Shown here piece by piece: positions 63,289-64,000 of a stretch of 64,000 nt of DNA. The notes beneath the pieces were generated by a model. That model did no database searches. It was not told where the DNA came from and saw nothing but the letters and a program-made list of their open reading frames with translations. This DNA is from Ichthyophis bannanicus (lineage: Eukaryota; Chordata; Amphibia; Gymnophiona; Ichthyophiidae), in the NCBI GenBank assembly GCA_033557465.1, contig CM066032.1, positions 54,534,955 through 54,598,954 on the forward strand, written 5' to 3'. How positions within the stretch are numbered: the stretch's first letter is position 1; every line of letters begins with the position of its first letter. The translations under genes and the position numbers were made by a program.

Positions 63289-64000
63289 TTTAATTTAATT
63301 TAATTTAATTTAATTAACAGATTATTTATATACCGCTCCTTCCATTGATCAGGTGCGGTTTCCATATAACAACAATAAACAGTGTGGTCTGTTTTTACAT
63401 ATAACATTTGTAGCTAGGTAAATACAGTTAACAATTAATAATTAACAATTAACAATTAGTAAACTATGTACAGTTGAACATAATTAAACTATATACATTG
63501 TTTTGTTTTTCATTTACTTATTCGCTTTGTTTTAGGGTGTATCACTTCATTCTTTTGATGAGTTGTGTATTACTCGGGGTGGGATTATCCTTTATCCAGT
63601 TGGGGGGTGTGTGGTGTGCTGGTCAGAGATCCATAATGCTTTGTGAATAAGTGTGTTTTGAGTTTTTTTCTGAACTCCATTATGTCGGGTAATTGTCTTA
63701 GTTCTATTGGGATTGTGTTCCACAAGATAGGTGCTGCATGGGAGAAGGCTTTTTTGTTAGTGGATTTATTGGCCCTAATGAATTCTTTTGGAGTGGTTCT
63801 GTGATTAAGCTGGTCTCTCCTTTGTAGATTGTGTGTAGGTTCTATTTTGATAAGGTTATTTATGGGCAGGGGTGCTGTTTTTGTTATGGCTTTGTAGGTG
63901 GTTAATATAGTTTTATATTCTATGCGGCTTTGAATCGGGAGCCAGTGTAGATATTCTAAGATTGGGGTTATATGTTGGAAAGGTGGGGCTTTCGTTATGG
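63289..64000 (-). mobile_element. L2 LINE 3' end, copy E, running off the window
   Basis: The minus strand shows the L2 C-terminus: LHWLPIQSRIEYKTI (near 63940), KAFSHAAPILWNTIPIELRQ (about 63690-63750) and FRKKLKTHLFTKHY, in one open frame. The 3' UTR follows, then an AATTAAATTAAATT tail at 63289-63318 abutting CR1-B sequence. The tail is a 5-bp TTAAA-like repeat. The upstream RT lies outside the window. Confidence 0.78.

Overview
The window looks like intergenic DNA of a vertebrate with a large, repeat-dense genome. I found no host gene, exon, tRNA or rRNA gene that I can support. Nearly all coding capacity belongs to transposable elements: CR1-clade LINEs (at least three subfamilies, called A, B and C here), L2-clade LINEs, one L1/Tx1-like LINE, tRNA-headed SINEs with L2-type tails, a DIRS tyrosine-recombinase retrotransposon, two Penelope-like non-coding elements, and several non-autonomous hAT-like and Harbinger-like DNA elements. 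This mix, with a well-kept DIRS element, suggests an amphibian; a caecilian is my best guess, but that is inference from repeat content only.

Layout. 1-4530: an L2 LINE (minus strand) split by a CR1-A LINE and followed by a SINE. 4534-5160: tandem repeats, including a 103-bp array. 5220-6370: a second L2 (minus). 6371-9615: a decayed CR1-A (plus) split by a non-autonomous DNA element (7084-8847) and a SINE. 9625-10505: an L2 3' end. 10682-16757: a DIRS element with identical inverted terminal repeats, an internal complementary region, and gag, RT/RNase H/methyltransferase and tyrosine-recombinase frames. 17437-25470: an L1 LINE into which a Penelope-like element (15-bp target duplication, candidate hammerhead ribozyme) and two CR1-B copies have jumped, with a CR1-C tail at its 3' side. 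26187-27600: an unrecognised minus-strand reading frame next to a possible LTR. 27790-30793, 32164-36400 and 37021-40018: three related 3-4 kb Harbinger-like elements that carry tRNA-like modules and smaller inserted elements. 31012-32163: a second Penelope-like remnant with a hammerhead-like motif.

40019-41846 is an L2 5' part headed by 90-bp and 45-bp tandem arrays. 42134-42765 is a 133-bp array. 43081-47918 is a nearly full-length CR1-B with ORF1 and ORF2, inactivated by a nonsense codon, a catalytic Asp-to-Asn change in the RT, an inserted L2 tail and a 3' deletion. 49613-54337 is a 4.7 kb hAT-like element bounded by the 8-bp duplication GGTGGAGC, itself holding a small hAT element, a CR1 fragment and a 1.5 kb minisatellite. 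55209-62922 is a 7.7 kb minisatellite of 42/43-bp units containing a duplicated 1026-bp higher-order block. 62976-64000 holds CR1-B and L2 3' ends.

The genes do not form a host pathway. The window is a stratified record of insertions, and many junctions can be resolved by target-site duplications. The most interesting items are the two hammerhead-ribozyme-like folds in Penelope-like elements, the apparently young DIRS element whose recombinase frame has no ATG in its conserved part, the large Harbinger-like elements with embedded tRNA-like modules, and the higher-order minisatellite.
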